A stretch of DNA of 64,000 nt from positions 17,079,244 to 17,143,243 of the forward strand of contig CM040443.1 in NCBI GenBank assembly GCA_022749755.1, given 5' to 3'. Under the pieces are notes generated by a model. It worked only from the letters and a program-made list of their open reading frames with translations, had not been told where the DNA came from and searched no databases. Positions 1 to 10,936 of the stretch are shown here, in pieces (the stretch's first letter is position 1; the number at the start of each line of letters is the position of its first letter). Both the position numbers and the translations under genes were made by a program. The DNA comes from Azadirachta indica. Lineage: Eukaryota; Streptophyta; Magnoliopsida; Sapindales; Meliaceae.

Positions 1-802
1 CAAAAATTGTACTTACATGAACTTATAAATTTATTTTTAGATTTAGACTAAAAAAGGTTAGTAGACTTTCCAAAGTTAAAGAACAAAATTGAAGAAGGCG
101 CGGGTCAGTTGGAATAGGAATTAGATTTAGAACTAGAGCTAACTTGCGGAGAGATGACACGTCAGATGCTGCGAATAGACATCTTTGTCCGACAACTGTT
201 TCTGTTATTGTTACTGACTGGCTAGTTGGGTTACTGTTTGTGCACTTACTGACTGTTAATGACTGGATTTCCGGGGTACCAATATACTAAATTGTTATAA
301 ATGAGACACCGAGGTATTGGTGATATTATGAGACATGAGCTAAATATATTACTAAATATGTTGGTGGTTTATTAAATGTGATGTTCATGCTTACGTATTA
401 TTGAATGTTTCTATCAAAATAAGAATTTGTTTATCTAAGTTACAATATTATTGTTCTTAAAATTAATGTTTTATGGCTATGTTATCTACTACTTGTTTAC
501 AATTTTATGTATAAATTTACTTATCGAGTAGGCGGCTCACCCCTCGTCATCACTATTTTGCAGATTAAGGATTGGTAAAGGTTTGGAGCTTGACTATTTA
601 GAGATTAGAATGTTTATAATGAGGAACATTTAGTTTTGAACCTTTAATTTAACTTAAGTTGTCAATAAAAGTTTATTATATTTTGAGATTTTATATTGTA
701 TTTGGTGGTTTTTTTTTTAATCTGTAATACTAAGTTTGACGTATTCAAAGTTAAGTTGCACCCTAAATTTTGTTTTGTTGAGATAAAATTTGGGGCGTTA
801 CA
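1..802 (+). repeat. 5' LTR of the Tekay-like element (partial)
   Basis: Bases from about 200 to 802 align closely with 6669-7273, and both copies end in GGGGCGTTRCA. The first ~200 bases do not align simply with the matching place in the 3' LTR, which seems to have lost about 150 bp there. The LTR start lies outside the window. Confidence 0.85.
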
Positions 803-805
803 ATT

Positions 806-817
806 TGGTATCAGAGC
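806..817 (+). other. Primer binding site, initiator tRNA-Met type
   Basis: TGGTATCAGAGC lies three bases after the LTR end. It is the usual plant retrotransposon primer site complementary to the 3' end of initiator tRNA-Met. Confidence 0.92.
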
Positions 818-1102
818 TTAGGTGATGATTCTGTAGACCTTAATAGTTAAGAATTATTAGTATAATAATGACATCAATAGTGAAATGAAGGTTTTATAGG
901 TATTTGATTGATTAATTCACATGCTTAAAAAAAAAATTATGATTTACTAGATAAGGTGTGGATATTAAATAATACTAAATTGCTTAGTTTTGAGGATTTT
1001 AGTTCTCTTATTATTTGCAATTTATGTGTTTTATTTTGCCTTATTTGGTTGAGGGAAATGATTTTCCGTTTCTAAAATTTACAACTGGCTATAATAGATA
1101 TA

Positions 1103-2188
1103 GTGGCACAAACTACTAGAGCTAATACTGGAGAAGCTACACAAAGCGTGACTGATGCTCAAAGCTCTACTAGGACCATTAACCCCACTCTTCGCGAACA
1201 TGCTCAAGAAGCCAACCTTATAGTACGAATGATGACTACAATTGTGGAGCAACAAAGTAGCCTAGTACAGCAATTACTTTTAAAACCAAGTCACACCTCA
1301 GAGTGATAAGAATGTTGGGGAACAAAATAATGCCATGGTGACATTGAAGCAATTCAAGAAATTGGGACCACTAGTATTCCATAGAACTACAAACCCTATG
1401 GTTGCTGATGCATAGCTAAAGCAGATAGAGAAGATATTCACAACCCTTGGTTGCAATAATGACCAAAAGGTAGTATTTGCCTCGTTTGTACTTCAAGGTG
1501 ATGCAGATCATTGGTAGGAAGTTAAGACTCGCCTACTAAGAGCTCAACAGGATGCGATTACTTGGGAGAGGTTTGTGGAGGCTTTCTCGGAGAAACATTT
1601 TCCTGAGCATGTTCGTGATCAAATGGAGATTGATTTCCTCAAGTTGACGCAAGGAAACAAGTTTGTGGTAGAGTATGAGGAGCAATTTACTGCATTATAT
1701 GGTTTGCTCCTTTGCAAATAGCCAATGAGGGCAATAAGTGTAGACGTTTCTTAGAAGGGCTACGTTCAGCAATCAAGTCTCATTTGTCAGTCTTGAAGCT
1801 GTCTGTGTATACTGACACGGTAGACAGAGCTATTATCGTGGAAAAGGACTTGAATGAATCTCAAGCCAAACGAGATCAATGGAACAAGCAGAATCGTTAT
1901 GGTTTGTCTTAGGGTGGATGTACCAACAAGCAAGGTAATCAAATCCAAAGAGATTATAATGGTGGTAACAAGAGTGGGCAGAAGAATGCAACTGGTTCTT
2001 AGAAGTATATTTCCCCCTGCCTACGCTGCGGCAATAAGCACAGTGATGAATGCTATCTAATCACGGGGGCATGTTTTCGCTATGGGCAGATTGGTCATAA
2101 GATTAAAGATTGTCCAAAAAGGTATGCTAGTGCTACTAGTAACCAAGGAGAAGAAGGTCAGAGAAAAAAGTTAAGGGTAGAAGGATGA
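1103..2188 (+). pseudogene. gag of the Tekay-like element (broken)
   Basis: Encodes the capsid/nucleocapsid region that would package element RNA. The start position now reads GTG in the context GTG-GCA-CAA, probably a decayed ATG. Around 1350-1700 the reading LKQIEKIFTTLGC, then GDADHW and FSEKHFPEHVRDQME, is typical chromovirus capsid. A CCHC knuckle follows near 2070-2125 (CFRYGQIGHKIKDC). Several in-frame stops and frame changes (for example VADA-stop-LKQ near 1412 and HW-stop near 1517) interrupt it, so it is a relic. Confidence 0.85.
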
Positions 2189-2197
2189 TTTTTTGCA

Positions 2198-2680
2198 ATG
2201 ACTAAACAAGATGCTAAAGCATCTAATGAAGTTATACAGGGTACACTATCTTTGTTTTCTAGAGTTATTAGAGTTTTATTTGATTCTAGGGCTACACACT
2301 CTTTTATATTATGTGCAGTTGAACGTTATGCTAATAGACCTAGTGAACCATTAGAGTATTGTCTATCAATTACTACTCCTATGGGTGATAATGTGATAGT
2401 AGATCGGGTATATAAATCTTGTATGCTTCACTGGGGTAATAGAGAATTTTTAGTGGATCTTCTACCATTAGAGATGCATGACTTTGAGGTTATTTTAAGA
2501 ATGAACTGGTTAGCTGCTTATCATGCTAGTATTAACTGTTATACTACAAAAATTGTGTTTAATATACCTGGGAAATTAGAGTTTCGTTTTCGGGGAAAGT
2601 ATACTAGTAACAATGTTTCCATATCAGCATTTGAAGCTAGAAAAATGATAACAAAAGGGTGTGATGCATTTTCTAGCTAA
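2198..2680 (+). pseudogene. Retroviral-type aspartic protease of the Tekay-like element
   Basis: A 160-codon open stretch around the motif VLFDSRATHSFI. The family motif is DSGATHSFI, so the active-site Gly is replaced by Arg, which should abolish catalysis. The downstream HDFEVILRMNWLAAYHA matches the second half of chromovirus proteases (DVILGMDWL). The frame ends inside the linker to RT, and the RT continues in another frame from about 2661. Confidence 0.85.
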
Positions 2681-2719
2681 TGTGATTATAGATCAAGACT
2701 ATGGAAATTGTTTTAAAGA

Positions 2720-3635
2720 TATTTCTATGGCTAAAGAATTTTCTAATGTGTTTCCTAAGGAGTTGCCTGGGATACCCGCTGATCGAGAATTTGAGTTCGC
2801 AATTGACCTAGTTCCTAGTACTACACCAATTTCTAAGGCACCTTATCTAATAGCACCAATTGAATTGAAAAAACTGAAGATTCAATTACAAGATCTACTA
2901 GATAAGGGCTTTATTCATCCTAGTATATCTCCTTGGGATGCTCCAGTGTTGTTTGTGAAAAAGAAAGATGGCTTTATGCGATTATATATTGACTATCGCC
3001 AATTGAATTCAATCACAATCAAGAATAAGTATCCTCTTCCTCGGATCGATGACCTTTTTGACCAATTGCAAGGTGCAACAGTTTTCTCTAAAATTAACCA
3101 ACGGTCTAGATATCATTAGTTAAAGATCAAGAAAAAAGATGTGCCTAAGACAGCTTTTCGCACGTGAATTTATAGTCACGCCGTTTGGGTTAACTAATAC
3201 ACCTGCAGCATTTATAGATTTGATGAATCGCGTCTTTCAGCCTTATCTTGACCAATTTGTTATTGTATTCATTGATGACATATTGGTTTATTCTAAGAGT
3301 AGGAGGAGCATGAGAAGCATTTGAGAGTTGTTCTTCAAACTCTTCGAGAGAATAAACTCTACGCGAAGTTTAAGAAGTGTCAGTTTTTGCTTAATTAAGT
3401 AGTATTTTTGGGGCATGTGGTTTCTAAACATGGAATTTCTGTTGATCCTGTCAAGGTCGAAGTAGTAGTTAACTGGCCAAGACCTACTAATGTTACAGAG
3501 GTGAGAAGTTTTCTAGGCCTAGCTAGCTATTACCGACGATTTATACGGGGATTTTCTAATTTGTTAGTTCCTTTGACTCAATTAACAAGGAAGAATGCAA
3601 TGTTTGAGTGGAATAAGGAATGTGAGAAGAGTTGA
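2720..3635 (+). pseudogene. Reverse transcriptase of the Tekay-like element
   Basis: RT motifs occur in order across three frames. [14 protein letters not shown] and [17 protein letters not shown] are near 2735-3005, then [20 protein letters not shown]. The catalytic box appears as [10 protein letters not shown] near 3270-3300, and the thumb as [19 protein letters not shown] near 3500-3560. The substrate box after QGATVFSKI has lost its Asp (SKI-N for the usual SKID). Frame changes near 3120 and 3330-3400 break the protein. Confidence 0.9.
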
Positions 3636-3985
3636 AGAACAAATTTATTTCTGCCCCAGTTTTGACTATTCCTTCTGGTGGTGATGGGTATGTCATTTAT
3701 AGCGATGCTTTTAGGAAGGGATTGAGCTGTGTGCTAATACAACATGGTAAAGTAGTAACTTACGCCTCTAGGCAGTTAAAGAGTTATAAACAAAATTACC
3801 CGACACGTGATTTGGAGTTAGTAGCGGTGGTTTTTGCTTTAAAGATCTGGAGACACTATCTTTACGGAGAAACTTGTGAAATCTACACCAACTACAAGAG
3901 TTTAAAATATCTATTCACTTAGAACAAATTGAATTTAAGGCAACGGAGATGGCTAGAGCTAGTGAAAGATTACGATTGTACAATT
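3632..3985 (+). pseudogene. RNase H of the Tekay-like element
   Basis: The reading [27 protein letters not shown], then [21 protein letters not shown] is the gypsy RNase H fold. The catalytic D (YSDA) and E (LELVAV) remain, but the usual TDHKSL appears as TNYKSL, losing an acidic residue. A stop at 3920 ends the frame. Confidence 0.85.
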
Positions 3986-4008
3986 AATTATCTTCTAGAA
4001 AGGCAAAC

Positions 4009-5594
4009 GTGGTAGATGATGCACTTAACAAAAAGTCTTCAGAGAGTTTAACATGTCTGACCACCACCCAATCACTTATACTCGAGGATCTAAGGAAGTT
4101 GAATATTCAAGTTATGAAGCATGGAGAAGCTGGTCTCTTAGCGCATTTGAGAGTTCAACCAACTTTGATTGACAATATTAAAGCGGCTCAGAAGGATGAT
4201 CCACAACTTATCAAAATCAACGACATGATAATGAAAGGCGGTCAATCAGAGTTTAGGCTAGATGATCACGATATCTTGTGGTTAGGGAAAAGACTGTGTA
4301 TACCAGCTAATGAAGAATTAAAGAAAGAAGTTATAAAAGAAGCTCATGATTCAATATTTTCTGTACATCCAGGTAATACTAAGATGTATAGAGATTTGAG
4401 GAATAACTTTTGGTGGAGGAATATGAAGAAAGATATTGCTAAGTTTGTATCAAGGTGTTTGATTTGCCAGCAAGTGAAGATTGAACACCAACGACTTGGA
4501 GGACTTTTACAATCACTTCCTATTCCAGAATGGAAATGGGAACATACCACCATGGATTTCATTTCAGGGTTGCCTCATTCAAAAAGAAATTATGATTTTA
4601 TATGGGTCATTATTGATCGCTTAACTTAGTCGACGCACTTCTTGGTGATTAAGAATACTGATAGGCTTGGGCATTTAGCTAAGCTTTTTATAAAGGAGAT
4701 AGTGAGATTACATGGTGTTCAATAACTATTATTCTTGATAGGGACCCACGATTCACGTCTAACTTTTGGGCTAGCTTGCACAAGGAGTTTGGGACGAGAT
4801 TAAAGTTTAGCACTGCCTTTCATCCGCAGATTGATGGTCATTCAGAAAGAACGATCTAAACTTTTGAAGATATGTTGAGAGCTTGTGTGTTGGATCTATA
4901 AGGCAATTGGGAAGAGCATTTGACATTGAATGAGTTTGCCTACAATAATAGTTTTCATTCTAGTATCGGCATGGTACCATACAAAGCTTTATATGGAAGA
5001 AAATGTAGGTCGCCTATTTGTTGGGATGAGGATGGCAAAAGAAGACTATTAGGACCAGAGATTGTTCACGTCACTATTGAGAAAATTAGGCTAATTAGGG
5101 AATGTCTTCACACAATATAGAGTAGATGAAAACGTTATGCTAATAATCGTAGGCGAGACTTAGAATTTCAAGTTGGAGATTATGTTTTCTTGAAGGTGTC
5201 ACCGTGGAAGGGAGTTTTTCGTTTTGGTAAAAAGGGGAAGCTCAGTTCGAGGTTTATTGGACCTTTTGAGGTCTTGGAGAGAATTAGTACTGTAGCTTAC
5301 CCTGTAGCTTTACCGCCTCGCTTATCCAGACTCCTTAATGTATTTCATGTGTCAGTTTTGAGGAAATATATAACTGATCCCTCTTATATCTTGGATTATC
5401 AACCACTTCAAATTTCAAAGGATATGACATACGAGGAGCTACCAGTGGAAATCGTTGATAAAAAAGAGCAAGTGTTGAAGACGAGAGTTATTCTATTGGT
5501 TAAAGTTCATTGGGGAAATCACTCGATAGAGGAAGCTACATGGGAGAAGGAGACCGAGATAAAGGAGAAGTACCCCCAACTTTTTGATGATTAA
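4009..5594 (+). pseudogene. Integrase with C-terminal chromodomain, Tekay-like
   Basis: The zinc-binding HHCC region is near 4348-4475 (HDSIFSVHPGNTKMYRDL, then CLICQQVK). The core begins with WKWEHTTMDFISGLP near 4530. A stop at 4627 and frame changes interrupt the core. EFAYNNSFHSSIGMVPYKAL, the conserved end of the core, is near 4930. The C-terminus (5190-5594) ends with LPVEIVDKKEQVLK and VKVHWGNHSIEEATWEKE, which is a chromodomain; in chromoviruses this directs integration to heterochromatin. The stop is just upstream of the polypurine tract. Confidence 0.88.
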
Positions 5595-5644
5595 TGTACA
5601 TATTAAAATTTCGAGGACAAAATTTCTTTAAGTGGGAGAGAATT

Positions 5645-7273
5645 TGTAATGCAATGCACTTATATAGGAATGGAAGGAAAAAAAATTAATTTAGTTTTCA
5701 AATTTGAAATTAAGATTTAATTGAAATTGAATAAGATGAATAATAATTTTGGTTTAGAAATTCAAATTTGGATTTCGAAATTTATAGTTTTGATAGATTA
5801 GTGTATTTGATTTTAAAGTTAAATTTTAGATTTTGAAATTAGGATTTATGGTTTTGATTAGCTTATCTAATTTTTAAAATTGAATTTTGGGTTATTACTT
5901 TTTGAATTTGAAAGCCAATTTTTGGCTATAAATAGGTGCAAAGATCTCACTTCACACCACAAGTTTCACTTTGAAAATTTACTGTATACTCCTTAAAAAG
6001 TTTTCTCTCTAAATTCTACATCTTTTCAAAGTTTGATAGAAAGAAGTTCCTAAAAGCGTAGCTAATCCGGGAAGTGGGTGACTTATTGTTGAGTATAGAG
6101 GAATTTTATTGACTTGTTATTGTTTTAAGGTAAGTAGATTTATACATAATGTATTGTAATCAAATGCTTAAAGCTATTAATGATAATTGTAAACATGAAC
6201 ATGTTTATAAGAAATATTTTCTTTTTTATGCATTTGTTTCAAGTAAGTTTTTCTATAAACTAAAATTTGAACTTTCTAAGTTTGTATTATTTTCATGGTT
6301 TTAAGCAAAATAAATCGTGATTCATGTTAATTAATCTCCTAAAATAAAAATTGTATTTTCTAATCTTATTAGTGTTTCTAAATATTTATTTTTAAATATA
6401 GTTTACAGAAAATTATTTTACTAGTACTTAAATTGTTTAATTACTAAATCATAAAGTGTATTATTTTCTTATCAACATGTTCTTTCTTAGGTGGGTATAA
6501 ATCTATTTTTTGTTCATACACTAGTCTTAAAATTTATTATTAGTTATACTCTTTCATATAAATCATTGAATGCATTACTTAATTGAATATGTGAAATAAA
6601 TGTTATTAAATCTATTGTACATGAAAAGTCTTATTTAGTAGTTAATGTTTGACTCATTATATATAGTAACTGTTTCTATTATTATTACCGACTGGCTAGC
6701 TGAATTATTATTTGTGCACTTACTGACTGTTAATGACCGGATTTTCAGGGTACGAACGTACTAAATTGTTATAAATGAGACACCAAGGTACTGGTGATGC
6801 TATGAGACATGAGATAAATATATTACTAAATATATTGGTGGTTTATTAAATGTGATGTTCATGCTTATGTATTATTGAATGTTTTATCAAAATAAGAATT
6901 TGTTTATCTAGGTTACAATATTATTGTTCTTAAAATTAATGTTTTATGACAGTGTTCTCTGCTACTTGTTTATAATTTTATGTATAAATTTACTTATCGA
7001 GTAGGCGGCTAACCCTTCGTTATCACTATTTTGCAGATTAAGAATTGGTAGAGGTTTAGAGCTTGACTATTTGGAGATTGGAATGTTTGTAATAAGAAAC
7101 ATTTAGTTTTGAACATTTAATTTATCTTAAGTTATCAATAAAAGTTTATTACATTTTGAGATTTTATATTGTGTTTGGAGGTTTTATTTTATCTGTAATG
7201 CTAAGTTTAATGTATTTGAAGTTAAGTTACACCGTAAATTTTGTTTTGTTGAAATAAAATTTGGGGCGTTGCA
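5645..7273 (+). repeat. 3' LTR of the Tekay-like element
   Basis: 1629 bp, starting TGTAATGC directly after a polypurine tract (AAGTGGGAGAGAATT, 5630-5644) and ending GCGTTGCA. Its last 600 bp match 200-802. The TGTAA start mirrors the TTACA end of the 5' copy. Confidence 0.88.
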
Positions 7274-7433
7274 GTATATTAGTGATTCCCACCTGCATTG
7301 CATCTGAATCATCCTGTTTTGCGATGTCACAACTATCGATCACGGCATAATGATGAATAATATTATTATTGATCATGTGTGTTGCTTACAAAAAGAGATT
7401 AATTTGTTTATAGACTATATATATATATATATA

Positions 7434-7740
7434 GGGGGATGGACTAGCAATTCTTTGTTTATACGTATTTTTGTATCAATTACTATCCCTTAAATCAAGG
7501 ATATGTAGAGGGCGTAGATTGAACGAAATAAAGTATAATAAATATTTTATATGCATTAATTAAAGTCTTTTACATCTTTTAATCCTCTATTTATTTTCTT
7601 TCTTATATTATAATTTGTAAAATATTTCTCCTACATTCTCTCTTCTTTATTATATCTTCTCTCTCTCTAATTACATCTTCTTATTCTAATTATTACCTGT
7701 AAACTAAAAAATTTAAAATTTTAAGTAAAAATTATGTGTA
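7434..7740 (+). repeat. Repeat copy A (candidate left TIR)
   Basis: Shares long blocks with 9291-9600, such as TTATACRTATTTTTRTATCA, TTATAATTTGTAAAAT and CTAATTATTACCTGTAAACT. Similarity to copy B extends ~90 bp to the left (7345-7433 against 9205-9290). It is followed directly by the truncated glycosyltransferase exon. Confidence 0.65.
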
Positions 7741-8907
7741 CAGAAGTTGACTTCCTACAATTGCAATGACAAGATCATCAGGTCTATAGGCCACCTCGGC
7801 GCGTACACTGTCTTTGTACATATCTGCATTAGCATCCGCTTTCCATGCTTCAGCAGGAGAACCCGGAATAACGTAATAGTTTCCACCATCAAATGCAGCG
7901 TAAATCATCTGTAGAGAGCAAAAGAAATGAAATGATTGGAATTACTTCCTCAGTTTGGAAAACAGTCAAACAAGCATGAGCATTCAGGGAAACTACAGTT
8001 GTACAAACAAGACATCATGTTTATAAGTGCCCTAAATATTAAAGAGTGTGATATTGTCTTAAAATGGCTAAGCATTACCAAAGCTGTACGTAATTGGCAT
8101 GATATTTGCATCTCCTGACTTGTTGTACGTCCATAACATAAATATAATAAATATCCAAGAAACATTTAACAGCAGAAATCAACATTCAGATCCCTTCCAC
8201 CCAGTTCATAAAAACTATACCCTGAAATGTCTTAATAAAATGCCAACCAGTGTCCGCAAAATAAAAAAATACAGGAATTACCGGCAAAGCATAGTCCGGG
8301 AAGACAACCACGGAAGCACGGTTGAAAACCTTTTTCCAATCATTTAAAAGCTCAAGTTGCCCACATGTACTGTATTGTCTTGAGGGAATAGCAAGTGTTC
8401 TTTCATGGATGGTCCATATGAGAGGCAAGGACTTGAAAAGTTCCTGCATAAGACTGTCAAAAGTAAAATCAATGATGTTAACTGACTTGTGACAATTAAT
8501 GCATTGAAAAACTTATTAGACACCAAGCACAAACCAAATTCGAGGCTTAAAACTAGATGCTAAGTCCTTAATCAAACAATATCATCCGTCTTTTACCGCC
8601 AAACATAAATTTGTCTGGTTATTAACAAACTCGAGTTTCTGAATAAAATTTTATGGAATTATAAAAAAAAAAATTCAAGAGATAATTACCGCATCCAAAC
8701 GTAAGAAAACTGTATCATGGTGTCAAAGTCAAGAAACAAACCGAAGAAAGCACAATATATGATGAAGAAAATACTGAACAGGGGAAAAAGTAAAGACTTT
8801 GAGAGAGGGCAAGATATCAGAAGTTGATGAAGAGAAAGGTAAATGAGTATTCTTACCCAGATATAACACCTTTGGCTCCAAGAGAGTTCACAAGTATGCC
8901 ATAATAA
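7740..8907 (-). pseudogene. Glycosyltransferase (group 1/GT4-like) gene fragment, three exons
   Basis: Three exons can be joined in phase on the minus strand: 8857-8907, 8282-8453 and 7908 to about 7740. All junctions are GT-AG, and two of the introns run between these exons. The joined reading contains YGILVNSLGAKGVIS, then LPLIWTIHERTLA, VVVFPDYALP, and MIYAAFDGGNYYVIPGSPAE after the last intron. I recognise this as the plant group-1 glycosyltransferase family represented by Arabidopsis At4g01210 and At5g04480; that assignment is from memory. Only ~130 codons are present, internal to a protein several times longer. The third exon runs into repeat copy A and meets a stop after VGSQLLYT. No start or end of the gene is visible, so it is a captured fragment, not a working gene. 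Confidence 0.72.
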
Positions 8908-9290
8908 CTGCAAAAATGATACATCATAGTGAGATATAACCAAAAATCATAGTGTCCAGTAAACCAAAACATGTCCAATCATTTCAAACAACAAGCAATG
9001 GCAATTCTGTATATTTACAGAATCAATCCATAGTCACATCAATCAATTTGTGGAATTTTACAATCATGATGTATAGTACTCCTAATGGACTATTCAGAAG
9101 AACCTAATTTTGAATTATCAAAAGTTTGACCTTGATAAAGCCACATAAAGTATTAAAGCATAAAACAATCTCTACCACAACGCCACTTCCAGTGATCCTA
9201 CATAATCACTGCATAGTGGTGAAAAATATTATTATTGTTAATGTAGATTGATCACAAAAGGAGATTAATTTGTTTGAGACTATTTGTATA

Positions 9291-9600
9291 GGGGCAAGGA
9301 TTAGTAGTTCTTTTTTTTATACATATTTTTATATCAATTACTAACTCTTAAATCCGTATATAAAGGATGTAAATTGAATGAAATAAAATATAATAAATAT
9401 TATATTTATCAATTAAGATCTTTTATGTATTTTAACCCTTTATTTTTTTACTCTTTTTTACATTATAATTTGTAAAATCTTTCTTCTACATTTTCTCATC
9501 TTTATTATATTCTCTCTCCCCTAATTACATCCTCTTATTCTAATTATTACCTGTAAACTAAAAATTTTTTAAATTTTAAATAAAAAGTATTTTAATTAAT
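9291..9600 (+). repeat. Repeat copy B (direct copy of 7434-7740)
   Basis: Diverged direct copy of repeat A, starting at GGGGCAAGGATTAG and ending in CCTGTAAACTAAAAATT. It may be a second TIR half or part of a nested copy of the same family. Confidence 0.65.
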
Positions 9601-9619
9601 TTATTTAAACTTTAAAAAT

Positions 9620-10674
9620 TATCATAATTCAAAAATGTTAAAAAAAAGTAGTTTTTTTTGTTTTTAATCAAACCTCAAAAGAGGCAATATTATTAAAAGA
9701 GAAATGAATCAAACGAATGCCAAGTCATCATAAGAGCACAAAAGAAGATATTAAAAGAGCTCCTCCCTATGCGAAAATCTAAGCTATTGAGAAGGTTCAA
9801 AGAATGAGAGCCAAATGCAGGGAAGCCATTTGGGTTCCTGGACAACAATAAAGCCCAAAGCAGAAAGTAAACTCAGAAATAGCAATAGAAGTAATACTCC
9901 AAGGCAGCAACAAAGGAACAGGAGAGCAATAAGCAGCAATTCCTAGCGGCAGCAAAAAAAATAGTATAGCAGCAGCTTCCCCAGCAGCAGAACCAACAAA
10001 GCAAAAGTAACAACTACCAGTGAGCTTCTGAGGAGAAGCAGAACAGCAAACAAGTTGGGGTAACACTGTCAAGCAGCACCAGCAACAATAAATTAAAACA
10101 GAATGCAGTCTCAGCAAAGCAGCACCCAACGAAATTCCAAACAAGGCAGCAATCAGCTAGCCAAACAATAACAAACATAACCCAACCATGCTTGCAGCAG
10201 GAGAACATGACCACCACCATAAACGGCAAGTCAATCAAAAGCAGCAAAGCAAACGCCCAACGAAACAGCGATAAATACATCCAAGCAAAAACCAAACGAA
10301 ACAGCGATAAATACATCCAAAGCAGAGGGATTCTTGCCGGACAGCGAAGAAAATGCATCTATCTTACATAAAATCAGATCAGGAAAATTAGTTAATTCAT
10401 GAGAAGGCAAAGGTTTGATTGCAAAATTTGAAATCCTTCAAAACTAAAACTTTTGACTTTTAATTTTGAACTTATAATATAAATTTATTTTCAAGCATTT
10501 AATTAAAGTATGTAAAAAAAAAATTAAAAATTCTATTACCATTATAATTGCTATGGTTGTTCCTGCATATATATCTTTTTATAAACTAATAATATCTAGA
10601 TTTCAAACTTTTTAATATATATTTACAAAATAGAAATTTTTTAGTTTCTAAACTCACAAAAGATAATTAAAATT
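9620..10674. other. GCA-rich non-coding stretch with a small tandem repeat
   Basis: About 1 kb inside the candidate element. 9800-10350 is rich in AGCAGCA/GCAACA. This gives long minus-strand open frames of low-complexity Leu/Cys/Val composition with no recognisable domain, so I do not call a gene. A ~35 bp unit (ACGAAACAGCGATAAATACA core) occurs twice in tandem at 10258-10322. The minus-strand reading ends near 9680 in CTCTTTTAATAATATTGCC, which could be the 3' tail of a LINE, but this is unproven. Confidence 0.4.
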
Positions 10675-10936
10675 AAAAATGTTTGAGGAAAGAAAAGATA
10701 TAATAAAGAAAGAGAAGATGTAAATCAAAAGATGTAATAAAGTAGGAGAAAGGTTTTATAAGTTAGAGGTAATAAAGAGCAAAGAATCAAGATATAAAAG
10801 ACTCTATTAAATATGCTTATAGAAATTTTTTTATGTTTGTTAAATAGAATCCGATCCCTTGATAAACACTTGATCTAAAAGTTCAGAGTTGATACAAAGG
10901 TATGTTACAAAAAAGGGGGGGCTATTGACCTTATCC
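10675..10936 (-). repeat. Repeat copy C (candidate right TIR)
   Basis: Its reverse complement aligns with copies A and B. Shared blocks include TTTGTATCAA, ATCAAG and GTCTTTTAYATCTT, plus the CTCCTAC...TTATTATATCTT region. Its outer end abuts (TA)n at 10937-10951. Confidence 0.6.

Larger units (their letters stand above)
1..7273 (+). mobile_element. Tekay-like chromovirus (Ty3/gypsy), degenerate
   Basis: An LTR retrotransposon whose left end lies outside the window. The order is LTR, tRNA-Met primer site, gag, protease, RT, RNase H, integrase, chromodomain, polypurine tract, LTR, which is the chromovirus order. The C-terminal chromodomain and the gag sequence fit the Tekay/Del clade. The coding part changes frame at least six times and has many stops, so it cannot produce its own proteins. 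The 5' target duplication is not visible, so insertion cannot be confirmed from both sides. Confidence 0.9.
7434..10936. mobile_element. Candidate Pack-MULE-like element with captured gene fragment
   Basis: Related ~260-310 bp sequences at 7434-7740 (plus) and 10675-10936 (minus) would form long terminal inverted repeats. Both outer edges abut (TA)n runs, so any 9-bp target duplication is hidden. Between them lie three consecutive exons, with introns, of a glycosyltransferase gene (7740-8907, minus). Long TIRs without a transposase gene plus a genomic, intron-containing host fragment is the Pack-MULE pattern. A second plus-strand copy of the repeat (9291-9600) complicates the model: 9291-10936 alone could be the element. 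The call is an inference. Confidence 0.45.

Noticed and set aside
4344..4562. Minus-strand open frame opposite the Tekay integrase
   Set aside because: It is a shadow of the integrase frame on the plus strand.
8686..8943. 85-codon minus-strand open frame over the first glycosyltransferase exon
   Set aside because: It reads the exon in the wrong frame and runs through an intron. The in-phase exon model explains the sequence better.
9797..10358. Minus-strand open frames of 114-115 codons
   Set aside because: They arise from AGCAGCA-rich sequence read as Leu/Cys/Val-rich low-complexity protein. No domain, start context or splice structure supports a gene.
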